From: Sipunculus nudus
Taxonomy: Eukaryota > Annelida > Sipuncula > Golfingiida > Sipunculidae
Assembly: GCA_026874595.1 (NCBI GenBank)
Contig: CM049317.1
Location: 14,442,882-14,506,881, forward strand
DNA: 64,000 nt
Reading direction: 5' to 3'
Part shown: positions 48,101 through 57,454 of the stretch, in pieces
How positions within the stretch are numbered: the stretch's first letter is position 1
Layout of the letters: each line of letters begins with the position of its first letter
Translations under genes and position numbers: made by a program
The notes under the pieces: model-generated
Told to the model about the DNA's origin: nothing
The model's input: only the letters and a program-made list of their open reading frames with translations
Databases searched by the model: none

Positions 48101-50826
48101 AATACTTTGCAATTGTATTTAAACACGAATATGAATATGTACTCCATTATAAAATTTCTTTCATAAGAATGGGAATTCAGGTAAAAATGAAAGTATATGA
48201 ATACCAGTGCAAATACTTTCAAAATGTATTAATGAATGCATTAATGAATATATTTTTTAATATTATTTTAATAATCATTTCAGTTATATTTTATTTGAAA
48301 AAATCATACTATTCTCTTATTATTTTTAATAAAAATTATATTTGGGACAATATTTGTAATTTTTTTAATAAATAGTTAAACTCATATTATATGTTCTGCT
48401 TATAAGTTATATGGCCAAGTCAAAATCTGTGTGACAATTGCACTCCATTTGTTAATAAAATAAATGAAATTAATCCTCTTTCCTGTCTCCAAAGGTACTA
48501 TCAAAATCATACATAAGCTAAACAACAACAACTCATAATACAGTTTATTTTTATTACCACACAAAACCAGCATGTGCCTCATTTCTAAATCATATTTTTT
48601 TATCATATATAACAGCTGAGCGCCGTGACCCATAGGTCCTTTGTTTTTTTGTTATTATACCTCTGTCAGGAATCTATTATATATTTCCTTTGGCGGGTTT
48701 GTAATTTGGTTGGTTGCTTGGTTTGTTTGTTTGTCAGAAACTTTTTGCAAAGGGTTACGAACAAATTTTGTGAAATAATTTGGAGGGCTGGTACACACCC
48801 AATGGACAATCAGTTAAATAATTGAGGTAATCTGGATCAGCATGATCTTATATTTGAATTCAAAGGATTATATATCATTGTGATACAAAGCAATTCCTTT
48901 GTCTCTGGTTAGAGGTTGCCCCATTCCTGGATATAAGGGTCCTTTATAAAACACCCAAAAGCATGATTAGGAGATCCTAATAATCCAAATAGCCATATGA
49001 CTATATGCATTTTGTTTAATGATATTTATTGGGAAGAGGTATGAAGAAATTGTAAAAAAAATGTATAAAGATTTGTCATGTTTTATTATAAAATATTGAT
49101 TGGGGACAGCAGGGGGATTAAGAAGACAAAAAAGGAAGTAAAATATAGATTCAAGTCAATATTCTTTATTGTTCTTTGAAAAATATCATTTGTCATAGAA
49201 TCCTCTTGTATTACATTTGTCACAGAATCCTCTTGTATTACATTTGTCACAGAATCATCTTGTATTACATTTGTCATAGAATCCTCTTGTATTACATTTT
49301 CCATAGAATCCTCTTGTATTACATTTGTCACAGAATCCTCATGTATTACATTGGTCATAGAATCCTCTTGTATTATTTTTGTCATTAAACCCTCTTGTAT
49401 TACATTTGTCATAGAATCCTCCAATACAAGTTATTTTTAAACTGTAAAAATTAAATTCCAAAAAAATTCTTTTTATGTTTAATCTTTTAAGATGCCATCA
49501 CACTTGTTTTCAGAGTTGTGGTTTACTTCATATGTAATGTGTGACATTTAGAAACAATTATTACATGTCAGAGGTCACTTCCCACAGGGTAATCCAGCAT
49601 CGTCAGTGGGCCTGTGAATTGCTAAGGGGCCTTCGATTCAATTTGATTCTCAATTTGATTATTCTATACCTTCGAAATATTCTGTTAGAGACGTATATCT
49701 TCTAAAAGTTTTCATCCCATATGATGCCATAAGATTAAGATTATTATATACCTGAGAATTTATGCAGACCAAACAATATTTAAATCTTCTCATCCATTAT
49801 TGTGCTAACATCTAATGAAGCATATAAGATGACTGTCTTTGTTAAATAACAATGCTACTTCATCATGTGTCCTGCATAACTGTTCCTAGGTAAGAGCTAG
49901 AGACTGAAAGGCAAGAAAATGAATAAAAATGCAATAATTGAAATTAATCAATTATTTCATGCTCCATTCGATTACCGATTAATGACTGGCTTCGATTCAG
50001 TGCATCGATTATTTGCTGCATTGTTACATCCCTAATCATCAACAATGATGGCTCCGGGGGCAGGTTATGGTTTTATATGATACAGTGTCTGACTTTGTAT
50101 TGTGATGTTTTTGCGCATTGGTTTCAGTGACGTAGGACTCGAGTCCATCTCTTTAATGATTCTGACTCAGACTTGGACTCGAAGGCCTTGGACTAGAGAA
50201 ATCAAGCTGAGTCCTTCTCAAGTCCAGTAGAAAGAAAATCTCTGTCACCTACTATATAACGATGGTACACATGGCCGAACTACTAACAGAATATTATAAG
50301 TAAGACTATAATTACCAATTTTAAGCTCCGTACCAGGTGCTTAACTTAATTGAGTATTAAAGTTAAGGGCACTCGTAAACTAACATAAAATTTGCATGAT
50401 GATCTTAAGTATCCTTCTTAAAACTCTTTAATAAGAGAATTTGTATTGGACTCAGACTTGCACTTGGACTCGGAGGGTGTGGAGTTGTGGACTCGACTAT
50501 CTGTACACTAGTCATTGGTTTATCATTACAGCCCTAATATTTGGGCCCTGAATTTGTATGCAAATGTCCATTTACTTGCAACATCTTATTTGTACATAAA
50601 TATGCAATTTTATGATGTCAGCTGTTTATCTTTTGCAAAAAATATGCACCATTTAATGCAAAAATGGTGGGCATGTGAGTTTCCCTGTGGACCTGTGATA
50701 CTGCAAGCAATGCTAGCCAGTAAATTGCCAAACAAATTTTGAACACTGCTTGTCTTTTTATATTTTAGGTCAACATCTTGTCACAGCAGTAGCAGATTCA
50801 ATGTTTGGTTATCCAACCGTATCCTG
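26597..50826 (+). CDS. AARSD1: AARSD1, alanyl-tRNA editing protein (AlaX-like), exons 1-5 of a gene that continues past the window
   Basis: Five exons splice in phase: 26597-26647, 33058-33186, 34782-34799, 36969-37110 and 50769-50826, encoding 132 residues plus 2 nt. The product begins MALAGALACQRDSYLKE, carries the editing-domain signature LEDTILFPEGGGQ-PDDHGT, and reaches VDWQRRFDHMQQHSGQH. H-x3-H-x3-H is the zinc site of the AlaRS/AlaX editing domain. AARSD1 proteins act in trans in the cytoplasm and hydrolyse mischarged Ser-tRNA(Ala). Vertebrate AARSD1 is about 400 residues, so roughly the first third is here; the later Cys/His zinc ligands are missing because their exons lie beyond 64000. 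All introns are GT-AG. Start context AAAATGG is good. Confidence 0.92.
27108..27173. repeat. (TA)n microsatellite
   Basis: About 60 bp of nearly pure alternating TA inside AARSD1 intron 1. The open frame across it (Tyr-Ile repeats) is spurious. Confidence 0.95.
29860..30490. repeat. Two tandem ~300-bp diverged units
   Basis: 'catcaccaaattttat' recurs at about 29888 and 30197. 'gttacaggaagctga' near 30124 and 'gtcatagaaagctga' near 30456 recur at a similar offset. The layout resembles the tandem cores of the F1-F4 elements, but neither end was found. Confidence 0.5.
30645..30790. repeat. Short tandem duplication (~75 bp)
   Basis: 'ctgtatctat' followed by 'gcagactgcca', 'ttagaattggcaacagg' and 'caagt' is repeated once with changes. 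A third partial unit has 'acaggtcaagtgttca'. Confidence 0.55.
30890..31200. repeat. Relic of an F2/F3-type core
   Basis: Diverged units with 'gtttgacatgtcagcctaaa', 'cttcctcgtacacaagactg' and 'gttttctcatac'-like phrases match the order in the F2 core at 59.5-60.9 kb. The GGTGGCGCCACC position has decayed to 'actggtgtcgccaact'. No ends are preserved. Confidence 0.5.
32036..32565. repeat. Possible foldback/MITE relic
   Basis: The left phrase 'tatatgtcccaaggcccaaa' and the reverse complement of the right phrase ('catgtgttgaggctcagac') are imperfect copies of the same end seen at 5188-5260. The interior is AT-rich and non-coding. Confidence 0.35.
33058..33186 (+). CDS. AARSD1: AARSD1 exon 2 (43 codons)
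   Basis: Begins right after TTGTAG and ends CAG|GTGAGA, phase 0 on both sides. It starts LTTTVKSCEPATLP and ends with VILEDTILFPEGGGQ, the conserved start of the tRNA-editing domain. Confidence 0.95.
33590..33960. repeat. Diverged ~165-bp units, 'aggtcagaggtca' family
   Basis: Two units in AARSD1 intron 2 share 'gaggtcatgac/gaggtcaaaat', 'gatgaaactctcaatgaa' and 'gtttgat' phrases with the units at 39590-40000. It looks like another decayed tandem core of a non-coding element. Confidence 0.45.
34044..34082. repeat. Poly(C) run and CCACA repeats
   Basis: A run of about 19 C interrupted only by 'tcc', followed by 'caccacaccacac', in AARSD1 intron 2. Read on the minus strand it gives a spurious Gly run. 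Confidence 0.8.
34782..34799 (+). CDS. AARSD1: AARSD1 exon 3, an 18-nt microexon (6 codons)
   Basis: TTTTTTTCATTTCAG precedes CCAGATGACCATGGAACT, which is followed by GTAAGT. It encodes PDDHGT and completes the signature GGGQ-PxDxG of AlaX/AlaRS editing domains. Both flanks are phase 0, so skipping would keep frame but delete part of the conserved motif. Introns of 1.6 and 2.2 kb flank it. Confidence 0.93.
35154..36597 (+). mobile_element. F3 Helitron/Helentron-like element, copy 3 (plus strand)
   Basis: It lies in AARSD1 intron 3. The 5' end TTGTATCCCCAGAC folds as GTATCC...GGATAC (35156-35180). The 3' end has GTCTGGGGTTAC (36551-36562, one change from the perfect subterminal repeat), hairpin GGCAC-CTGCG-GTGCC (36566-36580), and tail AAGAAATATCTGG, which fits a CTRR end. 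The core has several units with 'actggtggcgc/gccacct' variants (about 35458, 35786, 35948, 36088, 36228 and 36375), all decayed from the palindrome. No protein is encoded. Confidence 0.7.
36969..37110 (+). CDS. AARSD1: AARSD1 exon 4
   Basis: Acceptor TTTTTAACAG, donor CATTCAG|GTGAGA, length 142 nt, ending in phase 1. It starts IGGIEVLRILRQGG and ends VDWQRRFDHMQQHS plus the first base of a Gly codon. It carries the first two His of H-x3-H-x3-H. Confidence 0.95.
37690..38555. repeat. Minisatellite, 25-bp unit, about 34 copies
   Basis: The unit is approximately 'catctggcagcaccttacat' + 'gacac'. The left half is homogeneous; the right half drifts to 'ctcactcaacaccagctggcag' and then 'ctctctggacactgggcggc' variants, so the array has subfamilies ordered along its length. 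Since 25 is not a multiple of 3, every frame cycles through the unit; open frames on both strands are spurious. Confidence 0.95.
39590..40000. repeat. Three diverged ~160-bp units, 'aaggtcagaggtcac' family
   Basis: 'ccatgataact(t/a)' and 'aggtcagaggtcac/ggcggaggtcaccag/aggtcagaagtcat' recur at about 150-165-bp spacing, with 'gaatattgat' phrases between. It leads directly into the 70-78-bp array, so the two may belong to one element. Confidence 0.55.
40045..40760. repeat. Tandem array, 66-79-bp unit, about 10 copies
   Basis: 'gatatcttgtatattaac' recurs near 40064, 40135, 40213, 40285, 40364, 40435, 40508, 40574, 40649 and 40724. Each copy is followed by 'aaatag', 'tttatgtacaaaatttcatt' and 'gaaatc(a/c)cttaatata'. 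Units alternate in subtle sequence types. Confidence 0.9.
41320..41499. repeat. Two ~90-bp tandem units with G-run/C-run hairpin
   Basis: Each unit has GGGGGTTTTGG(G/A)GGTCGAGACCCCC followed by a poly(C) run, 'ctctcaa(c/a)caac' and 'ttatgcatgaca'. The G and C runs flank GGTCGAGACC, a perfect palindrome, so each unit can form a strong hairpin or G-quadruplex. The poly(C) length is a likely sequencing or assembly error point. Confidence 0.75.
43318..44159 (-). mobile_element. TTAA MITE, copy 3 (inverted, with an internal insertion)
   Basis: In reverse complement this matches the copies at 18060, 23253 and 62391. TTAA at 43318-43321 is intact; the other end has decayed to 'cccttcaag'. Between its halves is extra sequence bounded by an inverted repeat: TCATGTCCTCTGATATATCT (from ~43603) and AGATATATCAGAGGACATGA (to ~43915). 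So another foldback sequence has inserted or duplicated inside it. Confidence 0.65.
44160..46070. other. No gene recognised (AARSD1 intron 4)
   Basis: AT-rich sequence with no domain-bearing frame, no tRNA-like fold and no clear repeat termini. Confidence 0.6.
46071..48640 (+). mobile_element. F1 Helentron-like element, copy a
   Basis: The 5' end TTTTTAGCTCAGCTGACT starts a hairpin: AGCTCAGCTGACT pairs with AGTCATCTGAGCT, one mismatch. A (GTCY)n microsatellite follows (~46118-46158). The core has two ~620-bp units sharing 'taatatcaaaaccact' (~46336 and 46952) and 'accttaaattttgcccaact' (~46571 and 47252). The 3' end CAGCTGAGCG (48613-48622) is the inverted copy of the 5' GCTCAGCTG. It is followed by a GACCC...GGTC hairpin and CTTTGTTT. 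The right part, 47.4-48.6 kb, is AT-rich and may hold another insertion. No protein is encoded. Confidence 0.65.
49189..49425. repeat. Minisatellite, 27-bp unit, about 9 copies
   Basis: The unit is 'agaatcctcttgtattaca' + 'tttgtcat'. Because 27 is a multiple of 3, a frame is open across it on each strand (minus: a 9-residue EDSMTNVIQ repeat; plus: a CHRILLYYI repeat). There is no sign of a real gene. Confidence 0.92.
49960..50500. repeat. Fragments of hAT-like and GACTC-rich dispersed repeats
   Basis: 'tgttacatcccta' at about 50022-50034, with ATCGATTA repeats before it, resembles the end of TAGGGATGTAACA-type hAT MITEs. From about 50131 to 50500, 'gactcgagtcc', 'cttggactcg' and 'ggactcgac' recur in both orientations, as in a second foldback repeat. 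Confidence 0.4.
50769..50826 (+). CDS. AARSD1: AARSD1 exon 5 (last exon in the window)
   Basis: Acceptor TATATTTTAG, donor CTG|GTAAGT, 58 nt, ending in phase 2. It completes the Gly codon and encodes QHLVTAVADSMFGYPTVSW (Trp split by the intron). QHL carries the third His of the zinc motif. The next expected residues of the family were not found to 64000. Confidence 0.93.
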
Positions 50827-52727
50827 GTAAGTTTATTTCCTTTTTATTACTTCAGCAAAGGATAATAAAAAGCATCATACTACCAAGTACGGCAGCTATG
50901 GTTTCACAGACCTTGATTCAGCGAGCCACTCAGGTTTATATTGCTTTATTTGATCGGTCAAATTCTCAAGACCTCCCTTCAATGCTAAATGTATGGTCTA
51001 GAACTAGCACCAGACATGCTAGGGCAGCCATATAAAACAAGTTTACACTTTTCATTTGATCAGTTGCCTTGTTTGTATTTATATTTATAAATTTGGATGG
51101 CAGAAAAGCTTGATGAACCAAAGCTATGTGAAAGCGTGGCTACCCTAGACCTGATTGTATCAAGATCAATAAATAGCAGTCATATGACAATTTAACTCCA
51201 GCCTCATTCAATAAACTATTCACAGGACATGGACCTGTCATCCATGGGTTTAATAACCATAAAGGATTAAAGTCGGTTCCTCTATTAGGTGGATATGAGT
51301 ACAGACTCTTAAAAGTGAATTATTAAGTAATGTCCTCCATTTATAACAGGATCTTTGAAAAGTCCTGAAACTTTCTTCGGAATATGTGATATAGCTGATA
51401 CAATGTACATATAGGTACAAATTGTGGCCTGGGTGAAAACTGAAGGCAAGCAACCAGTGCCCCCTAGCATTCATCCAGTCCAGCCCATTCATTCAACACA
51501 ATCGAACTAGCATTTTTAGCTCACCTAACGGTAAGTCAACTGAGGTTTAGGAATGGAGCTTTGTCTGTCGTCCGTCTGGCCGTCCAGTCGTCTGGCGGTC
51601 AGGTTGTCCGTTAGCAGGGCACAAATTGTAACTGCTGGTCCTAGAAACTTTTAAGTAAACATCCAGGGAGGTTGATAAAACATCTCCTTAGAAACCTGAA
51701 TTAGGTCACTGTGACCTATATCCTACAAGCTATTTGAAATACATCCCAGAATAATAAAAAAATTGATACTCAACCTCCAATATCTTGATAATTGTATCCG
51801 CCAATACGAAGTGTTGCGGATACTGTTTTTAGCTCAGCTGACTATAAGTCATCTGAGCTATAGTCATGGTCCATTGTCCGTCGTCCGTCCATCTGTCCGT
51901 CCGTCCGTCCGTCCATCTGGATGTCCGTCCGTAAGACTGGCACGTTTCGACACCGTTGGACCTACGAATCTGAATTTCGGCATACAGTTAGATGTCCCCA
52001 TAATCTCCTTTAAAAAAGTTATGGGCCCAAACATAATGGACTTTGTAAAAAAATCAGGAAGATATTTGGTCACTTAAGACCAAAAGTGTTAAAGGTAGGG
52101 ACTTTTTTCCAGTAATACAACTTTAATTAATCAAAATTTAATTGTATACCAAAAATTAGATCAAAATTTGTTATTTTTTTTTAAATATTGGCAAAAATAT
52201 AAAATTGGTACCTTAAATTTTGCCCAAATTTGGCCATGCCACTTTTTTTTTCTGTAAGTACTGTGGATTTAATTTTCACACCATGTATACATAAGGATTT
52301 AATCTGTTAAAATCTGAAATTTGAAAATAAAAGCTGCAAAATTAGGCTAGTTATTGAATTTTTTTGGAGGCTCTTGTTGTATTCCCTTACATTGTCAAGC
52401 AGTCCACTTTGATGACTGTATGTCATTCAGTGCACATCTCTATGCTCCCCAGGCTGTTGACATAATTTTAGATGTCCCAAAAATCTCCTACCATACCAAA
52501 AATTGGGTCATTAGGACTTTGTTCCTTCGAGATATTAAGGAAAAAAAACTCTGTTTTCCATAAAAAAAGCCATTGTTACACTTCAAGGCTGCCTAATATC
52601 AAAACCACTGATTTGTTTTTGATCGTATTTAGTATTCACATTCTTTTATACATTTTCTATGAACATACCAAAAATTAGGTCAGTATTGGGTATTATTTTG
52701 AAGTTATGGGCCAAAACATAATGCAAT

Positions 52728-55700
52728 TTTTTAGCTCAGCTGACTGAAAGTCATCTGAGCTATAGCGATCACTCTTTGTCCGTCTGTCCGTCCGTTAACC
52801 AGGCACAAATCGTAACCGCTGGACCTAGAACCTTGTAACTTGGCATTCTGAGAGGTCCATGAAAAATCTCCTTGGAAACCAGAAATTAGGTCTCTGTTAC
52901 CCATATCCTTCAAGCTATGGGGCCCCAAAGAACCCCCCAGAAAAGTCCAAAATTTCATACAAAAACTTCAATATCTCATTAACTACTTGACTGATGGTCA
53001 TGATTTTTGGCATACATATTGATCATGAGAGGTTCCATCAGTTCCTGAAGACTGGTGGCGCCACCTGTATTTTTCGATTTTTTACGAATTTTTTTCTCTA
53101 TTTTTGAGACCTTTAAAAATGTGAACATCTGTTAACAAGGCACAAATCGTAATGACTGGACTTAGAATCTTCATTCTCGACACACTGAGAGACCTATGAA
53201 AAGTCTCCATGGAAACCAGAAATTAGGTCTCTGTTACCCATATCCTTCCAGCTATGGGGCCCAAAACTACCCCCCCAGAAAAGTAAAAAATTTCAAACAA
53301 AAACTTCAATATCTCATTAAATACTTGACTGATGGTCATGATTTGTGTCATACATATTGATCATGAGATGTTCCATCACTTTCTGCAGACTGGTGGCGCC
53401 ACCTGTATTTTTCGATTTTTTACGAATTTTTTTCTCTATTTTTGAGACCTTTCAAAATGTAAACATCTGTTAACAAGGCACAAATCGTAAAGACTGGACC
53501 TAGAATCTTCATTCTTGACACACTGAGAGACCTATGAAAAGTCTCCATGGAAACCAGAAATTAGGTCTCTGTTACCCATATTCTTCGAGCTATGGAGCCC
53601 CAAAGTACCCCCAAGAAAAGTAAAAAATTTCATACAAAAACTTCAATATCTCATTAACTACTTGACTGATGGTCATGATTTGTGGCATAACTATTGATCA
53701 TGAGATGTGTCATCACTTCCTGCAGACTGGTGGTGCCACCTTTATTGTTCGATTTTTTACGATTTTTTCCTCTATTTTTGAGACCTTTAAGGATGCTGTC
53801 ATCTGTTAGCATGGCACAAATCGTAATGACTGGACCTAGAATCTTCATTCTTAACACACTGAGAGGTCCATGAAAAATATCCTTGGAAACCAGAAATTAG
53901 GTCTCTGTTAACCATATCCTTCGAGCTATGGGGCCCCAAAGTACCCCCCCCCCCCCCCCAGAGTAGTCAAAAATTTCATACAAAATCTTCAATATCTCAT
54001 TAACTACATCACTGATGGTCATGATTTTTGGCATACATATTGATTATGAAATGTTCCATCAGTTCCTGCAGACTTGTGGCGCCACCTATATTGTTTGATT
54101 TTTTACGATTTTTTCCTCTGTTTTTGAGACCTTTAAGGATGCTGTCATCTGTTAACGTGGCACAAATCATAACGACTAGACCTAGAATCTTCATTCACAA
54201 CACACTGAGAGACCTATGAAAAGTCTCCATGGAAACCAGAAATTAGGTCTCTGTTACCCATTTTCTTCGAGCTATGGAGCCCTAAAGTACCCCCAAGAAA
54301 AGTAAAAAATTTCATACAAAAACTTCAATATCTCATTAACTACTTGAATGATGGTCATGATTTGTGGCATAACTATTGATCATGAGATGTGTCATCTGTT
54401 CCTGCAGACTGGTGGCACCACCTGTATCGTTCGATTTTTTAAGATTTTTTCCTCTATTTTTGAGACCTTTAAGGATGCTGTCTTCTGTTAGCATGGCACA
54501 AATCGTAACGACTTGACCTAAAATCTTCATTCTCAACACACTAGAAGACCTATGAAAATCTCCATGGAAACCAGAAATTAGGTCTCTGTTACCCATATCC
54601 TTTGAGCTATGGGGCCCCAAAGTACCCCCCCCCCCCCAGAGTAGTCAAAAATTTCATACAAAAACTTCAATATCTCAATAACTACATCACTGATGTTCAT
54701 GATTTTTGGCATACATATTGATTATGAGATGTTCCATCAGTTCCTGCAGACTGGTGGCGCCACCTATATTGTTTGATTTTTTTACGATTTCTTCCTCTAT
54801 TTTTGAGATCTTTAAGGATGCTGTCATCTGTTAGCATGGCACAAATCGTAACGACTGGACCTAGAATCTTCATTCTCAATACACTGAGAGACCTATGAAA
54901 AGTCTCCATGGAAACCAGAAATTAGGTCTCTGTTACCCATATCCTTCGAGCTATGGGGCCCCAAAGTACCCCTTAGAGTAGTCAAAAATTTCATACAAAA
55001 ACTTCAATATCTCAGTAACTAAATCACTGATGGTCATGATTTGTGGCATAACTATTGACCAAGAGGTGTTCCATCAGATCCTGCAGACTGGTGGCACAAC
55101 CTGTATTTGTTCGGGTTTTTTTTACGAATGTTTTATCTATTTTTGAGACCTTTAAAGATATGAACATCTGTTAACAGGGCACAAATCATAAAAACTGGAC
55201 CTAGAATCTTCATTCTTGACACACAGGGAGACCCATGAAAATTCTCCATGGAAACCTGAAATTAGGTCTCTGTTACCCATATTCTTTAGGCTGTATGGCT
55301 CCAAAATACCCCCCAGAATAATGGAAAATTTGATACAAAAAGTGCAGTATCTCAATAACTACAACACTGATGGTCATGATTTTTGCATACATATTGATCA
55401 TGAGCTGTTCCATCAGTTTCTGCAGAGAGGGTGCGCCACCTCTATTTTTTTCAAATTTTTACGAATTTTTTTTCTCTTTTTTCGAGACCTTTGAAGATGT
55501 GGTTATCTTCCAAGAGGGTACAAATTGCAACAACTGGACCTAGAAACTTCATTCTTGTCATGCAAGGAGGCCCATGAAGAGTGCCTGTGGAAACTTGAAA
55601 TTAGGTCTCTGTTACCCATATCCTTCAAGCTATAGGACTCTGAAGTATCCCTCAGAATAATGGACAATTTGATACAAAAGCTGAAGTATCTGAACAACTA

Positions 55701-57454
55701 ATATTGAGATCATCATGATTCTTTGCATGGATATTGACCATTAAGTGTTTTTAGCTCAGCTGACTGTAAGTCATCTGAAGTATCCCTCAGAATAATGGAC
55801 AATTTGATACAAAAGCTCAAGTATCTAAACAACTATTGCAGTGATCACCATGATTCTTTGCATGGATATTGATCATGGAATGTGTCACCAGTTTCTGCAG
55901 TATGGTGGCGCCACCTGTATTTTTTTTATTTTTACGAATTTTTTTCTCTATTTTTGAGACCTCATAAGATGCGGTCATCTGTTAACATGGCACAAAACGT
56001 AACAACTGGACCTAGAATCTTCTCTCTTGACATGCTGAGAGGCCCATGAAAAGTTTCCTTAAAAACTTGAAATTAGGTCTCTGTTACCCATAACCTCTGA
56101 GCTATGGGGCTCCGAAGTACCCCCCAGAATAATGGAAAATTTGATACAAAAGCTCAAGTATCTGAACAATTATTATATTGATCACCATGATTCTTTGCAT
56201 GGATATTGATCATGAAATGTTTCATCAGTTTCTGCATTCTGGTGGCGCCACCTGTATTTTTTCAATTTTTAGCTTAGCTGACTGAAAGTCATCTGAGCTG
56301 TAGGGATCACCTTTTGTCCGTCGTCCGTCCGGCCATCCAGGCGTCTGTCTGTTAACAGGGCACAAATCGTAACCGCTAGACCGGGAATCTTCTTACTTTA
56401 AATCCTGGGAGGTCTATGGAAATTCTCCTTGTAAACCTGAAATTAGGTCACTGTGACCTATATTCTTTGAGCTATGGGGTTCTGAAGTACCCCCCAGAAT
56501 AATGCAAAATTTAATACAAAAGCTCAAGTATCTGAACAACTAATGCATTAATCACCATGTTTTTTTGCATGGATATTGATCATGGAGTGTTTCATCAATT
56601 TCTGGAGATTGGTGGCGCCACCTATATTTTTTTTATTTTTAATGATTTTTTTTCTCTACTTTTGTGATCTTTAAACATTTGGTCATCTGTAAACAGGGCA
56701 CAAATCATAATGACTGGACCTAGAATCTTCTGTCCTCACCTCCAGGGAAGCCCATAAAAGGTCTACATGGAAACCCGAAATAAGGTCCCTGTTACCCATA
56801 TTCTGTGAGCTATGGGGCTCTGAAGTTCCCCCAGAATAAAGATTTGGTCATATATTAACAGGGCACAAATCATAATGACTGGACCTAGAATCTTCTGTCC
56901 TCACCTCCAGGGAAGCCCATAAAAGGTCTACATGGAAACCCGAAATAAGGTCCCTGTTACCCATATCCTTCATGCTCTGGGGCTCCGAAGTACTCCCCAG
57001 AATAAAGATTTGGTCATCTGTTGGTCATCTGTTAACAGAGCACAAATTATAATGACTTGACCTAGAATCCCCTGAAAAGTCTCCTTGTGCACCTGAAATT
57101 ACATCTCTGTTACCCATATCCTTCATCCTATGCGGCTTTGAAATACCCCCCAGAATAAACATTTGGATTTGTTAACAGGGCACAAATCATAATAACTGGA
57201 CCTAGAATTTTATTTTTTGACATGCTGGGAGACCCCTGAAAAGTCATCTTGTAAACCTTGTAAAATAGGTGTCTGTTACCCATATCCTTCATGCTACAGA
57301 GCTCCATAGTACCCCAATGAATATTGGATGATTTTATACAAAAGGTCAAGTTTGGAAAAAGTATTTCATTCAAATTTGACATTCAGATGATAAAATTACT
57401 TTTGTCAATGTCTTCCTGGTCAGCTGAGCGTCATGACCCCTGGGTCACTTGTTT
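52728..57454 (+). mobile_element. F1 element d, innermost layer, with nine ~340-bp tandem units
   Basis: The 5' end is TTTTTAGCTCAGCTGACT with hairpin and (GTCY)n (52776-52797). The 3' end is CAGCTGAGCG at 57421 with a GACCCCTGGGTC hairpin and ACTTGTTT. Units begin with GGCACAAATCGTAA-like sequence at about 52802, 53139, 53477, 53813, 54159, 54495, 54839, 55178 and 55516, i.e. 336-346 bp apart. Most units hold GGTGGCGCCACC or a one-base variant. Extra 5' ends at 55748 (short) and 56266 (with hairpin and GTCY) show internal duplication or a further insertion. Confidence 0.75.
56266..57454 (+). mobile_element. Additional F1 5' end within element d
   Basis: TTTTTAGCTTAGCTGACT, the hairpin partner AGTCATCTGAGCT, and (GTCY)n at 56317-56352 begin a second head. 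Its units at 56359, 56697, 56867, 57039 and 57178 shorten to about 140-170 bp. It shares the 3' end at 57421-57454 with element d, so either d carries two heads and one tail, or this copy inserted and replaced d's tail. Confidence 0.55.

Larger units (their letters stand above)
37111..50768 (+). other. AARSD1 intron 4 (13.7 kb)
   Basis: Holds the 25-bp minisatellite, the 70-78-bp array, an inverted TTAA MITE, an F1 element and the 27-bp minisatellite listed separately. The remaining stretches (38556-39590, 41500-43317, 44160-46070, 48641-49188, 49426-49960) contain no recognisable gene. Confidence 0.8.

Noticed and set aside
49086-49424. Repetitive protein frame (EDSMTNVIQ repeats)
   Set aside because: The unit is 27 bp, so any frame without a stop stays open. 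The opposite strand is also open, and there is no start or splice context.
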